NCBI RefSeq assembly: GCF_003331055.1
Contig: NZ_PUQD01000013.1
Span: forward strand, 28,468 to 92,467
Direction: 5' to 3'
Length of the DNA stretch: 64,000 bases
Source: Pseudomonas sp. AFG_SD02_1510_Pfu_092
GTDB lineage: Bacteria; Pseudomonadota; Gammaproteobacteria; Pseudomonadales; Pseudomonadaceae
The notes under the pieces are model-generated. The model was given only the letters and a program-made list of their open reading frames with translations, was not told the DNA's origin and did not search any database. Position 1 is the first letter of the stretch; every line of letters starts with the position of its first letter. A program made the position numbers and the translations under genes. Shown here in pieces: positions 8,843 to 17,416 of the stretch.

Positions 8843-11179
8843 TCAGAAGTCGTAACGGGCGGTGGCGCCGAAGGTGCGCGGGGTGCCGAGCACGCCGGCA
8901 TAGCCACCGTTGGCGGAGTTCCACAGGCTGGTGAAGTAGGTCTTGTCGCCGGCGTTTTTCACCCACAACGACAGGTCGACCACGCCGTCACCCTGGTCCA
9001 GGCGTACCCCGGCAGACAGGTTGACCAGCGCGTAACTGGGGATCTGGCCGAAATCGGAATCGTCGATGGTGCCCACCGCCTTCGAACGGAAGGCGTAGCT
9101 GGCGGTGACGTAGGGTTGGATGTGCTCGCTGGCCTGCCACTGGTACTGGGTGTTGAGGTTGGCGATGTACTTGGAGGCGCCGACCACCTGGTGGCCGGAC
9201 AGGTCGCAGGTGGCGGTGGCATTGGCCAGGCTCACCTCTGGCGGGCACGGGGCGTCCTTGTATTCGGTGTAGCGCACATCGTTCCACGAGCCGTTGAAGT
9301 TGACCGTGAGGCCGCGGATCGGCAACGCGGTGGCTTCGAATTCCAGACCCCGCGAGCGCACCCGGCCGGCGTTGGCCAGGTATTGCACGCGGTTGATCTG
9401 GTCGTAGACGTTGGCCTGGTAGCCATGCACTTCGGCCCAGAACAGGTTGCTGTTGAGTTGCAGACGGCCGTCGAACAAGGTGCTTTTCAAGCCCAGCTCG
9501 GCGTTGTTGACCCGTTCGGTGCCAACCAGCAGCGAGTCGGTGCCCAGCCGTGGCGCGGCGCCGACGGTCAGGTTGATACCACCGGACTTCTCGCCGTGGG
9601 TCAGGGTGGCGTAGCCCAGCAGCTGCTCGTTGAAGCGATAGCTCAGGCCCAGCAGGCCCGAGGGGCTGAAACTGTACTGGTTGAGGTCTCCGGAATCGTA
9701 GGCACCCACCCTGCCCTGGCGCGCCGCAGCGGCAGCGCCGGTAACTGCCGCGCCACCTGTCGGCGCATCGCGGGTCACCCAGGCGCTCTTTTCTTCATAG
9801 GTGCCGCGAATGCCGGCGGTGAAGTCCAGGCGGTCGGTGAGGTGCCAGGTGCCTTGGGCGAACAGCGCGTAGCTGTCGGTATCGATATGGCCATTGCCGA
9901 TGGTGTCGACGTTGGCCAGGGCGCCCGCCGGGGTGAGGTTCCAGATATCCGCCTGCGGCCCGTAATAGGTGAACGATTTGTTGTCCAGGTCCTGCTTGAA
10001 GTAGTAGGCGCCGAGCACATAGTCGAAGGCACCACCGGTGGGTGAAGCCAGGCGGATTTCCTGGGAATACTGCTTGTCCCGCACCGACACGCCGGCGCTG
10101 TAGAACACCGGTACATCGAGGCCGTCGTCGTTGCGCGGGGTGAAGTCCCACCAGCGGTAGGCGGTGATCGAGGTCAGGGTGAAGTCGTTGGGCAGGGTCC
10201 AGTTGGCTTCCACCGAGGTACCGCCCTGGAACACCGTCACCTGCTGGTCGGCGTCGAAGTTGACCTTGCGGTCCTTGCCCGACACCAGCGTCGCGCCCGC
10301 CTGGGCGGCCAGGCTTTCGTAGCGGTTGACGCCGTTGATGGTGGGGCCGGTGCTGTACAGGCTGAGGATGCCGTTGTTGGAATCCTCTTCGTTGTATTCG
10401 CCGATCCAGCGCAGGTTGAAGGTTTCGCTGGGCTTGAACAGCAGCTGGGTGCGAAAACCCTGGCGTTTGCCACCGTTGAGGTCATCGCCGTTGTGGATGT
10501 TCTTCACATAGCCGTCGTCTTCGGTGCGATAGGCGCTGATGCGCCCGGCGAGGGTCTCGCTGATCGGCCCCGAGAAGCTGCCCTGGGTCTGCAGGTAGCC
10601 GTCTTCGCCGATCGATTGCTGGACGCTGCCCTCGCGGTGGAAGGTGGGCTTGCGCGTGGTGATGTTGAGCACGCCGGCCGTGGTGTTCTTGCCGAACAGC
10701 GTGCCCTGGGGGCCGCGCAGCACTTCGAGTTGCTCGACATCCAGCAGGTCGAACACAGCCATGCCGGGGCGGCCGAGGTAGACGTTGTCCAGATAGATGC
10801 CAACGCTGCCTTCCAGGCCATCGCTGGCCGGGTTGTTGCCCAGGCCGCGGATCGAGATGCTCGACTGGCGGGCATGCACGTAGGCGACGTTGGTGCTGGG
10901 CACCAGCTGTTGCAGATCCTGCACGCGGTAGATGCGCTGGGTTTCCAGGGTTTCGCTATCCAGCACGCTGATGGGCGTGGGCACGCTTTGCGCGGTTTCT
11001 TCACGACGGCGGGCGTTGACCGTGACGGTGCCGAGCTTGGCTTCCTGTTCCAGCACCGGGGTGGCGCTTACCGGCTCTTCGGCAAAGCTGGCAGAAGACG
11101 CCGCCAGCAATACGCCGGCAGCCAAGGGTTGCAAGGTGAAACGCGACGCGCGCGCCGGCCAACGGGAAACTCCGGACAT
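8843..11179 (-). CDS. sftP: TonB-dependent outer-membrane receptor for sulphate esters
   Basis: A 778-aa TonB-dependent receptor. It starts with a signal peptide ending near SASFAEE (about residue 37). A plug domain follows (TPISVLDSETL to about residue 190), and a 22-strand barrel ends in the typical aromatic C-terminus (ATARYDF). It should bring large substrates across the outer membrane using TonB energy. The start at 11179 follows AGGAG. It is co-transcribed with the sulphotransferase and divergent from the LysR regulator. This position fits sftP of P. putida sulphate-ester metabolism. A TonB box is not certain; KLGTVTV near residue 50 is the best candidate. The substrate is inferred from neighbours only. 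Confidence 0.82.
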   Translation of the reverse strand: MSGVSRWPARASRFTLQPLAAGVLLAASSASFAEEPVSATPVLEQEAKLGTVTVNARRREETAQSVPTPISVLDSETLETQRIYRVQDLQQLVPSTNVAYVHARQSSISIRGLGNNPASDGLEGSVGIYLDNVYLGRPGMAVFDLLDVEQLEVLRGPQGTLFGKNTTAGVLNITTRKPTFHREGSVQQSIGEDGYLQTQGSFSGPISETLAGRISAYRTEDDGYVKNIHNGDDLNGGKRQGFRTQLLFKPSETFNLRWIGEYNEEDSNNGILSLYSTGPTINGVNRYESLAAQAGATLVSGKDRKVNFDADQQVTVFQGGTSVEANWTLPNDFTLTSITAYRWWDFTPRNDDGLDVPVFYSAGVSVRDKQYSQEIRLASPTGGAFDYVLGAYYFKQDLDNKSFTYYGPQADIWNLTPAGALANVDTIGNGHIDTDSYALFAQGTWHLTDRLDFTAGIRGTYEEKSAWVTRDAPTGGAAVTGAAAAARQGRVGAYDSGDLNQYSFSPSGLLGLSYRFNEQLLGYATLTHGEKSGGINLTVGAAPRLGTDSLLVGTERVNNAELGLKSTLFDGRLQLNSNLFWAEVHGYQANVYDQINRVQYLANAGRVRSRGLEFEATALPIRGLTVNFNGSWNDVRYTEYKDAPCPPEVSLANATATCDLSGHQVVGASKYIANLNTQYQWQASEHIQPYVTASYAFRSKAVGTIDDSDFGQIPSYALVNLSAGVRLDQGDGVVDLSLWVKNAGDKTYFTSLWNSANGGYAGVLGTPRTFGATARYDF

Positions 11180-11371
11180 GCAAATGCTCCTTGAGGCATG
11201 GGCCCTGGCGAGCATTTCCGTTGGCGGAACCGAATCGCGGTCAGTCGGGCTTATATTCTTTTAAGAAATATAAATATTTGTAATTCATATTTTGTGGAAT
11301 AAGTGACTCCCTTTATAAGGGGACTCGCCCTTGTCAGCAATTGCATTTGACCGAAGGTTTCAATGTAGAAA
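11180..11371. promoter_or_regulatory. Divergent control region of sftP-astA and sftR
   Basis: This 192-bp gap between divergent genes has an AT-rich core at 11250-11320, in sharp contrast to its GC-rich surroundings. It contains an inverted repeat TTCTT-TT-AAGAA (11255-11266) and ATTC-N10-GAAT (11283-11300). LysR-type regulators usually bind in such divergent gaps. Exact promoters cannot be assigned. Confidence 0.5.
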
Positions 11372-12286
11372 ATGCATATCGATCTCCGTCAGTTGCGCCA
11401 TTACATCGCCCTGGTCGAGCACCGCAGCTTCGTCGCCGCAGCGGCGGCGGTGAACCTGTCGCAATCGGCCTTCAGCCGCAGCATCCAGACCCTCGAGCAC
11501 AACATCGGCTGCCGCCTGGTGGACCGCGCCAGCAAAGAGCTGGCGCCGACCCGCCAGGGCCTGCTGGTGCTGGAGCATTCGCGGCGGCTGGTGCATGGCG
11601 CGCACAACCTGGTCAATGAAATCCACCAGTTCAACGGCGCCACCACCGGGGTGGTGCGCTTCGGCTCGGGCCCGGCGCCAGCCGGTGGCCTGGTGCCACG
11701 GGCGGTGGCGCGCTTCGTTGCCGAGTACCCGGCGGCGCGGACCTGCTTTCAGGTGGATAACTGGCAGGCGCTGAACCGCAAGCTGGTTGCCGAGGAGATC
11801 GAGTTCTTCGTCGCCGACACGCGCCAGTTCGAGTCCGACCCGGACTACCAGGTGCACAAACTGGCGCCGCAGCGCTGGCATTTCTGCTGCCGCGCCGGGC
11901 ACCCGCTGACCGGACGCGAGCGCGTGCAGGCGCGTGACCTGTTCGACTACCCGCTGGCGACTACCTTCCGCCCGCCGAACATCCGCAAGATCCTCAGCGA
12001 CCTCAGCGGGCGGCAGGACTTTCTGCCGTCGGTGGAGTGCGAGCATGGTTATGCGCTGCTGAACGTGGTGATGCACTCGGACACCATCGGCATTGCCTGC
12101 AATGCCAATTTGCGGCCGTATCAGCGGGACGGTGGGTTGGTGCCGTTGCAGCTGGCCGACCTGACGCCGGAGCAGGAAGAGGCGTTCTACACCCGTTACG
12201 GGGTGGTGAGCCGGGTGGGGTATGGCTTGTCGCCGCTGGCCCAGGGGTTGGTCAGGCAGTTGATTGCCTGTGATACCGAATCCTGA
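11372..12286 (+). CDS. sftR: LysR-family regulator of sulphate-ester genes
   Basis: A 304-aa LysR-type transcription factor. An N-terminal winged helix-turn-helix (residues 4-62, with the typical SFVAAAAAVNLSQSAFSRSIQ segment in two parts) is followed by a substrate-binding regulatory domain (about 90-295). Its gene is divergent from sftP-astA and convergent with atsR-atsK. It therefore sits in the middle of the sulphate-ester cluster and most likely controls these genes. The position corresponds to SftR of P. putida S-313. Ligand residues are not obvious. The start is the ATG for MHIDLRQ, which aligns with the usual LysR N-terminus. Confidence 0.8.
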   Translation: MHIDLRQLRHYIALVEHRSFVAAAAAVNLSQSAFSRSIQTLEHNIGCRLVDRASKELAPTRQGLLVLEHSRRLVHGAHNLVNEIHQFNGATTGVVRFGSGPAPAGGLVPRAVARFVAEYPAARTCFQVDNWQALNRKLVAEEIEFFVADTRQFESDPDYQVHKLAPQRWHFCCRAGHPLTGRERVQARDLFDYPLATTFRPPNIRKILSDLSGRQDFLPSVECEHGYALLNVVMHSDTIGIACNANLRPYQRDGGLVPLQLADLTPEQEEAFYTRYGVVSRVGYGLSPLAQGLVRQLIACDTES

Positions 12287-12300
12287 AGGCTGGCTGCAGC

Positions 12301-12379
12301 CCCTGTGGGAGCGGGTTCACCCGCGAATGCGGCGGTGAGGCCGCCATCGTATTCGCGGGCGAACCCGCTCCCACAGGGC
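12301..12379. repeat. Inverted REP pair between sftR and atsK
   Basis: Two facing REP units (CTGTGGGAGCGGGTTCACCCGCGAA and the complementary arm) separated by a short GC-rich spacer. It fills the gap between the convergent genes and may act as their shared 3' stem-loop. Confidence 0.88.
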
Positions 12380-12391
12380 TCCTCATATCCC

Positions 12392-13297
12392 TCAACCCTT
12401 GCGGATAGTGCGGCTCAGTTGCCCATCCACCCCGACCGGCACTTCACCCGCCAGCGTCACCCGCCGCACCACCCGCGGCTGGGTCCCGTAATCATCCACC
12501 GCATAATGCTGCGTCGCGCGGTTATCCCAGATCGCCACATCGCCCGCCTGCCAGCGCCAGCGCACGGTGTTCTCCAGGCGCGTCACATGCCCCTGCAACA
12601 CGGCGAACAGGTGCTGCGAATCGGCCAGCGAATAACCTTTGATGCGCTTCACGAAATGCCCCAGCTGCAGCACCCGCTCGCCACTGATCGGGTGCACGCG
12701 CACCACCGGGTGCTCGGTCTCGTACACGGTGGAGGTGAATACCTGGCGGTAGCGCTCCAGCTTGGCCGGGTCCACATCGGGCTTGAGGCTCGCATAGTCG
12801 TACTCGTTGCTGTGCACCGCCCACAGCTTGTCGGCCAGTTCGCGCAGCGGCTCCGGCAACTCCTGATAGGCCGCCGCCGTGTTGGCCCACACGGTATCGC
12901 CACCCGCGGCCGGCGCTACCACGCTGCGCAGGATCGACGCCTTGGGATAGGCGTCGACGAAGGTCACGTCGGTGTGCCAGGAATTGGCCCGCTGCCCCTC
13001 GGCGCCATCCAGCTGCAGCAGGTAGCTGGTGCCATCCACCACCGGCACGGTGGGGTGCGCGACCGGCTCGCCGAGCAGCTTGGCGAAGGCTTCCTGGCTC
13101 TGGTCATCGAGGTGGGTCTGGCCACGGAAGAAGATCACCTTGTGCTTCACCAGCGCGGCCTGGATGGCGTCGAGCGTGGCGGCATCGAGGTCGGCGGACA
13201 ACTGCACGCCGCGTATCTCGGCGCCGATACGGCCGGCAACCGGGTGAATGTCGAGTTCGAGGGCGTGTGGCACGGTGGCCAGGGCGGCATTGCTCAT
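12392..13297 (-). CDS. atsK: 2-oxoglutarate-dependent alkylsulphatase AtsK
   Basis: A 301-aa Fe(II)/2-oxoglutarate dioxygenase of the TauD/TfdA family that cleaves alkyl sulphate esters to aldehyde and sulphate for sulphur supply. The iron ligands are H108 and D110 (SWHTD) and H264 (TQHYA). The Arg pair that holds 2-oxoglutarate (RVVRRV) lies about 12 residues later. Numbering and length coincide with AtsK of P. putida S-313 as I recall it. The start at 13297 follows AAGGA; the frame continues seven codons upstream. It lies 37 bp after atsR and is transcribed with it. Sulphate starvation control through CysB and the local LysR regulator is expected but not shown by sequence. Confidence 0.93.
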   Translation of the reverse strand: MSNAALATVPHALELDIHPVAGRIGAEIRGVQLSADLDAATLDAIQAALVKHKVIFFRGQTHLDDQSQEAFAKLLGEPVAHPTVPVVDGTSYLLQLDGAEGQRANSWHTDVTFVDAYPKASILRSVVAPAAGGDTVWANTAAAYQELPEPLRELADKLWAVHSNEYDYASLKPDVDPAKLERYRQVFTSTVYETEHPVVRVHPISGERVLQLGHFVKRIKGYSLADSQHLFAVLQGHVTRLENTVRWRWQAGDVAIWDNRATQHYAVDDYGTQPRVVRRVTLAGEVPVGVDGQLSRTIRKG

Positions 13298-13334
13298 GGT
13301 CGTGGTCCTTGCGGTCATTGGCGGGTTTCGGGGT

Positions 13335-14372
13335 TCAGCGGGCGGCCTGCACGGCCTGTTCGTGTTTCAGTGCAGCATCGAGAAAACGCGGTTCGATCCA
13401 GTCGGCCACCTGGAAGCCACGGCGGATCAGGCGCTCCTTGGCCGCCAGGTCCACGCCTTGCTGCAGTTGGCCGACGAAGCCGGCATCCAGCCGAGGGTCG
13501 AAGTAATGGGCGAGGTCTTCCCTGGCCAGGTCGTCGCTGAGAATGCTGCGCGGCCAGTTGGCGTTGCTGGCCACCAGGTCGATATAGGCCTGGCGGTTAT
13601 GTTCGTCGCGTAGCCAGGCGCTGGCCTGCTGCTGGGCATTGACCAGGCGCTGGACCAGTTCGGGGTATTGGCGGATGAAGTCGCCGGTACCCAGCAGCAC
13701 GGCCTGGGTACTGCCGGCGCCTTCCAGGTCACGCGAGTTGACCGGCAACTCGACCAGCCCGCGCTCGCGCAGCGACAGCAGGTTGGACAGCCCCCAGGTG
13801 GCGTCGATCTGCCTGGCCGCCAGCGCAGCGTTGGCCGCGTTGAAGTCCAGGTTGATCACCTTCAGCTCGCGCTCGCTCAGCCCCTGGCTGGCCAGGGCGC
13901 TGGCAAATGACAGCTGGTTGGCGGTGCCGCGGAACACTGCCACGCGCTTGCCCTTGAGGTCGTGCAGGGTCTTGATGCCGGAACCGGGCACCACGCCCAG
14001 GTAGCTCTTCACCCCCCGCACGCCCGCCGACAGCACGCGGGTATCCAGGCCATTGGCCTTGCCAACGATGGCTGCCAGGTCGCCGAGGTAGGCGAAATCC
14101 GCCTGGCCGTTGGCCAACGCCTCGTTCACCACCGGCCCGGCGCCCTTGAAGAAGTGCCAGTCGATACGAATGCCGTCCTTGGCAAATTCCTTCTCCAGCA
14201 GCTGCTGCTCACGCAGCACATCGACCACGCCGCCGGCGCTGGGCTTGCTGCCGGCGCTGAGGTCGGGCACGGCAATACGGATGCTTTGCGGCTTGGCTGG
14301 CTCAGCCGCGTGGGCGCTGAGGGTGAAGGCCAGCCCGAGGGCGGTGATCAGGTGGCGCAGCGGGGTTTTCAT
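13335..14372 (-). CDS. atsR: Periplasmic sulphate-ester binding protein of ABC importer
   Basis: A 345-aa solute-binding protein of the nitrate/sulphonate/taurine family. An N-terminal signal peptide (MKTPLRHL to HAAEPAK, cleavage near residue 23) is followed by a two-lobed ligand-binding fold. It should capture sulphate esters in the periplasm and pass them to AtsB. The start has AAGGAG seven bases upstream. It is the first gene of atsR-atsK and diverges from atsB-atsC across a 297-bp gap. This split arrangement, binding protein with the dioxygenase on one strand and permease/ATPase on the other, is that of the described ats locus. Substrate identity is from context. Confidence 0.87.
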   Translation of the reverse strand: MKTPLRHLITALGLAFTLSAHAAEPAKPQSIRIAVPDLSAGSKPSAGGVVDVLREQQLLEKEFAKDGIRIDWHFFKGAGPVVNEALANGQADFAYLGDLAAIVGKANGLDTRVLSAGVRGVKSYLGVVPGSGIKTLHDLKGKRVAVFRGTANQLSFASALASQGLSERELKVINLDFNAANAALAARQIDATWGLSNLLSLRERGLVELPVNSRDLEGAGSTQAVLLGTGDFIRQYPELVQRLVNAQQQASAWLRDEHNRQAYIDLVASNANWPRSILSDDLAREDLAHYFDPRLDAGFVGQLQQGVDLAAKERLIRRGFQVADWIEPRFLDAALKHEQAVQAAR

Positions 14373-14669
14373 GGCAAGGCTCCTTGGCAGGCTGCCACCG
14401 GCGATGGCCGGCGCTTTGGCCAGAAGCTAGGCAGGTCTGGTTAGAACCGCAAAAGATCAAAACTTCATTCGCTAGTAACCGATTTGCATAAACCAGGTGG
14501 GACGGGGGCCCCGGGCTGGCTTGCGAAAAACGCATGGAAAATATGAGGAAAACGCAACGGATAAGGACTTCCGCATGCAGAGAGCGCATGGTCTTATCTC
14601 TTGAACGTTACTTTGGAATTTTTTTTATTCCATAAGTGAATATTCTGGCAACGTTTCGAGAGATGGCCG
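14373..14669. promoter_or_regulatory. Divergent control region of atsR-atsK and atsB-atsC
   Basis: This 297-bp gap carries an AT-rich stretch at 14611-14650 with a T-run and ATTC-N7-GAAT (14627-14641), which fits the T-N11-A pattern of LysR-type sites. The octamer ATAAGTGA in it also occurs in the sftP/sftR gap. It probably holds promoters for both directions and sites for SftR or CysB. Confidence 0.5.
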
Positions 14670-16271
14670 ATGAATGGAATTCTGAGCAGAGGTCGGGGTT
14701 GGTTTCGGGGGCCGCTGCGCGGCCCTATCGCGACGCAAGGCCGCTCCCACAAAGATCGCGCCAGCTTGCTGCCGTGGCTGTTGCCTGTGGTTATTGCGCT
14801 GCTTTGGGTGGTGGCCAGCCGAGAGCAGTGGATGAGCGAGCAGATTTTGCCGGCGCCGACACTGGTATGGCAGAGCGCGCTGGAGTTTGGCTCCGGCGAG
14901 CTGTGGGGGCACCTGTGGATAAGCTTGCAGCGGTTGTTCGGGGGGTTGGCGGTCGGCATCGGCACTGGTTTGCTTTTGGGCATCTGGCTGGGTGCTTCGC
15001 GACAGGCGCAGACGCTGGTGCTGCCAACCTTCGTGGCGCTGGCGCAGATCCCGACCTTGGCCTGGATCCCGTTGTTCATGCTGTTCTTCGGCATCGGCGA
15101 ATGGCTCAAGCTGGTGGTGCTGGTGAAAGCGGTGGTAGTCCCCGTCACCTTGCACACGCTGGTCGGTGTGCGCGATGCCCAGCCAAAACTGCGCGAGGCC
15201 GCTGCGGTGCTGCGTTTGCCTCGCCACCTTCGCCTGCTGCGCGTGTTGCTGCCGGCCGCCCTGCCGGCCTTTCTTACCGGCGTACGCCTGGCCCTCGCCA
15301 CCGGCTGGACCTCGCTGCTGGCCGTCGAGTTGCTGGCTTCCAGCGAAGGGATCGGCTACCTGATGGTGTGGGGGCGCCAGCTGTTCATGCTCGACCTGGT
15401 GCTGCTGTGCATCTTGGTGATCGGCCTGGTTGGCGCGCTGCTGGAGCGCGGGTTCTCTGCCCTGGAACGGCGCCTGTTGTACTGGCCGCAACCGGCCACG
15501 GGCGAACAGCAGCGCGGGCCGCTGCCACGCGGCTGGCAAAGCCTGCTGTTGCCATTGACGCTCCTGGCGTTGTGGCAGGCCAGCAGCAGCTTTGCCTGGG
15601 TCGATACGAACATCCTGACCTCGCCGCTCGAGGTACTGCATACGCTGCTGGCCGGCCTGGCCGATGGTTCCCTGCCGCAGGCCTTGCTGCTGAGCCTGCA
15701 GCGCACCCTGACTGGCCTGCTGCTGGGCGGCAGCGCAGGCCTGCTCGGCGGTTTGCTGCTGGGGCTATGCACCCCCGCCGAGCGGGTCTTCGGGCCCAGC
15801 CTGTCGGCCTTGCGCCAGGTGGCGCTGTTCGCCTGGGTGCCGCTGCTGACCGCCTGGTTCGGCCTGGGCGAGGGGGCCAAGCATGTATTCGTCGGCCTGG
15901 CCGCGTTCTTCCCGCTGCTGATCGCCACCCAACGCGGGATCGCCAGCCTTTCGCCGCAGCTGGGCGAAGCGGCCCGCACCCTGCGCCTGAACCTGTGGCA
16001 ACGCCTGCGCCTGCTGGTGCTGCCCGGCGCGGCCCCGGCAATTTTCGCCGGCTTGCGCCTGTCACTGATCTACGCCTGGCTGGGCACGATCGGTGCTGAA
16101 TACTTCATGCCTTCGGACGGCGGTATCGCCAGCCTGATGATCGGCGCCCAGCAACTGTTCCGCATGGACCAGATAATGGCCGCCATGCTGTTGATCGGCC
16201 TGGTCGGCGCCCTGCTCGGCACCCTTGGACAACGCCTCGAATCGCGCGCCACGCGCTGGAGAACCGCATGA
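14670..16271 (+). CDS. atsB: Two-domain ABC permease for sulphate esters
   Basis: A 533-aa membrane protein made of two TauC/SsuC-like permease domains in tandem (about residues 35-265 and 290-530). Each has five to six membrane segments and a cytoplasmic EAA-type loop (REAAAVLRLP and GEAARTLRLN). One chain therefore replaces the usual homodimer. It should form the inner-membrane channel for AtsR-bound substrate, driven by AtsC. The first 32 codons run through a REP palindrome (14707-14752), so translation may really begin at 14670 with a REP-encoded N-terminus or at a later codon such as TTG 14766. The stop overlaps the atsC start (ATGA). Confidence 0.85.
   Translation: MNGILSRGRGWFRGPLRGPIATQGRSHKDRASLLPWLLPVVIALLWVVASREQWMSEQILPAPTLVWQSALEFGSGELWGHLWISLQRLFGGLAVGIGTGLLLGIWLGASRQAQTLVLPTFVALAQIPTLAWIPLFMLFFGIGEWLKLVVLVKAVVVPVTLHTLVGVRDAQPKLREAAAVLRLPRHLRLLRVLLPAALPAFLTGVRLALATGWTSLLAVELLASSEGIGYLMVWGRQLFMLDLVLLCILVIGLVGALLERGFSALERRLLYWPQPATGEQQRGPLPRGWQSLLLPLTLLALWQASSSFAWVDTNILTSPLEVLHTLLAGLADGSLPQALLLSLQRTLTGLLLGGSAGLLGGLLLGLCTPAERVFGPSLSALRQVALFAWVPLLTAWFGLGEGAKHVFVGLAAFFPLLIATQRGIASLSPQLGEAARTLRLNLWQRLRLLVLPGAAPAIFAGLRLSLIYAWLGTIGAEYFMPSDGGIASLMIGAQQLFRMDQIMAAMLLIGLVGALLGTLGQRLESRATRWRTA
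14707..14752. repeat. REP element inside the 5' end of atsB
   Basis: GGGGGCCGCTGCGCGGCCC followed by TATCGCGACGCAAGGCCGCTCCCACA is a standard P. putida REP unit of the same class as the one at 33376-33497. It lies between the first possible ATG of atsB and its first membrane segment. Confidence 0.85.
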
Positions 16272-17131
16272 CTGCATTCAATACCTCGTACCTGCGCGCG
16301 GCCAACCAGCCCGACGCCACCCCGCCCCTGGTCAGCTTCGAGGGGGTTGGCAAAGTGTTCCGCGTCGATGGTCAGCCGCTGGAGGCCATCCGCGACTTCA
16401 ACCTGTCGATCAACCAGGGCGAGTTCATTGCCATCGTCGGCGCGTCCGGCTGCGGCAAGTCCACCTTGCTGCGCCTGCTGGTGGGGCTGGACACCGATTA
16501 CAGCGGTAGCATCCGCATCGACGGCCATACCGTCAGCGGCATCGGCGGCGAGCGCGGTATCGTGTTCCAGGAACACCGGCTGTTCCCCTGGCTGAGTGTG
16601 GAACAGAACATTGCCCTGGGCCTGGTCAACGAACGGCTCACTCAGGGTGAGCGCGCGCGGCGGGTACACGAGTTCGTGCAACTGGTGGGGCTGGCCGGCT
16701 TCGAGTCGGCCTACCCGCACCAACTGTCTGGCGGTATGGCCCAGCGCGTGGCGATTGCCCGCGGCCTGGTGGCCAGCCCGCGCATCCTGCTGCTCGACGA
16801 GCCGTTCGGCGCGCTGGATGCGCTGACCCGCCAGCAACTGCAGGACGAACTGCTGGCCATTCGCGAACGTGCCGGCATCACGGTGCTGCTGGTTACCCAC
16901 GATGCCGAAGAAGCCACTTACCTGGCCGACAGGGTGGTGGTGCTGGAGCCGCGCCCGGGCCGGATCAAGTCGGTGGTGCAGATCGACCTGCCGCACCCGC
17001 GCTTGCGCACCGGTGCAGCGTTGCACGGCCTGCGCGAAAAGGTCTTGCACCAGATTACCGGCGACGGCGGCTACCTGCCGCCGCCAGCGCGCCGGGTGGA
17101 AGGCCTGCGGCCCGAATTGATCGCGCTATAG
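16268..17131 (+). CDS. atsC: ABC transporter ATPase for sulphate esters
   Basis: A 287-aa ATPase of the NrtD/SsuB/TauB group that powers import through AtsB. Walker A is GASGCGKST (about residues 58-66), the signature is LSGGM (about 155), Walker B is [12 protein letters not shown], and the switch His is in LLVTHDAEEA. It is translationally coupled to atsB by a 4-bp overlap. Its 3' end overlaps the convergent DUF971 gene by six bases. The C-terminal 60 residues contain the Pro-rich tail common in this group. Confidence 0.9.
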   Translation: MTAFNTSYLRAANQPDATPPLVSFEGVGKVFRVDGQPLEAIRDFNLSINQGEFIAIVGASGCGKSTLLRLLVGLDTDYSGSIRIDGHTVSGIGGERGIVFQEHRLFPWLSVEQNIALGLVNERLTQGERARRVHEFVQLVGLAGFESAYPHQLSGGMAQRVAIARGLVASPRILLLDEPFGALDALTRQQLQDELLAIRERAGITVLLVTHDAEEATYLADRVVVLEPRPGRIKSVVQIDLPHPRLRTGAALHGLREKVLHQITGDGGYLPPPARRVEGLRPELIAL

Positions 17132-17416
17132 CTGTAGCGACTGACCGAGATCGCGCAAGTATTGCCAAGGATAGATGCCCCGCTCATGCCCATCGCTGAA
17201 CAGCAGCTGCACGCCATAGCCCTGCATGACTACCTGTTCCACATGCACATCGGCGCTGACCAACGACAGCCGCCCTTGCAACCTGGCAGCCCGGCATTGC
17301 GAGCAGGGGCAGGCGCCGCGTAGCCGGGCATGGCTGAACACCAGCTCGGCATCGGCCCACTGCAAGACCAGTTGCCCGGCCCCACGCTGGTTGCGAATCG
17401 CGCTCGGGGCTGCCAT
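17126..17416 (-). CDS. DUF971 family protein
   Basis: A 96-aa protein of the DUF971 (GBBH-like N-terminal) family, with the typical L-x-W-x-D start and C-terminal GIYPWQYLRDL. A CPCSQC cluster near residue 37 could bind metal, although family members vary here. DUF971 occurs beside or fused to Fe-S assembly proteins such as Mrp/ApbC. A role in maturing the ferredoxin or flavoprotein encoded upstream is therefore a reasonable inference. It is the last gene of the eight-gene minus-strand operon; its start overlaps the HEAT gene stop (TGATG). The 3' end overlaps atsC by six bases. Confidence 0.8.
   Translation of the reverse strand: MAAPSAIRNQRGAGQLVLQWADAELVFSHARLRGACPCSQCRAARLQGRLSLVSADVHVEQVVMQGYGVQLLFSDGHERGIYPWQYLRDLGQSLQL

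Noticed and set aside
12301..12379. Rho-independent terminator between sftR and atsK
   Set aside because: The hairpin is a REP pair without T-runs; it may still stop or stabilise transcripts but is better described as a repeat.
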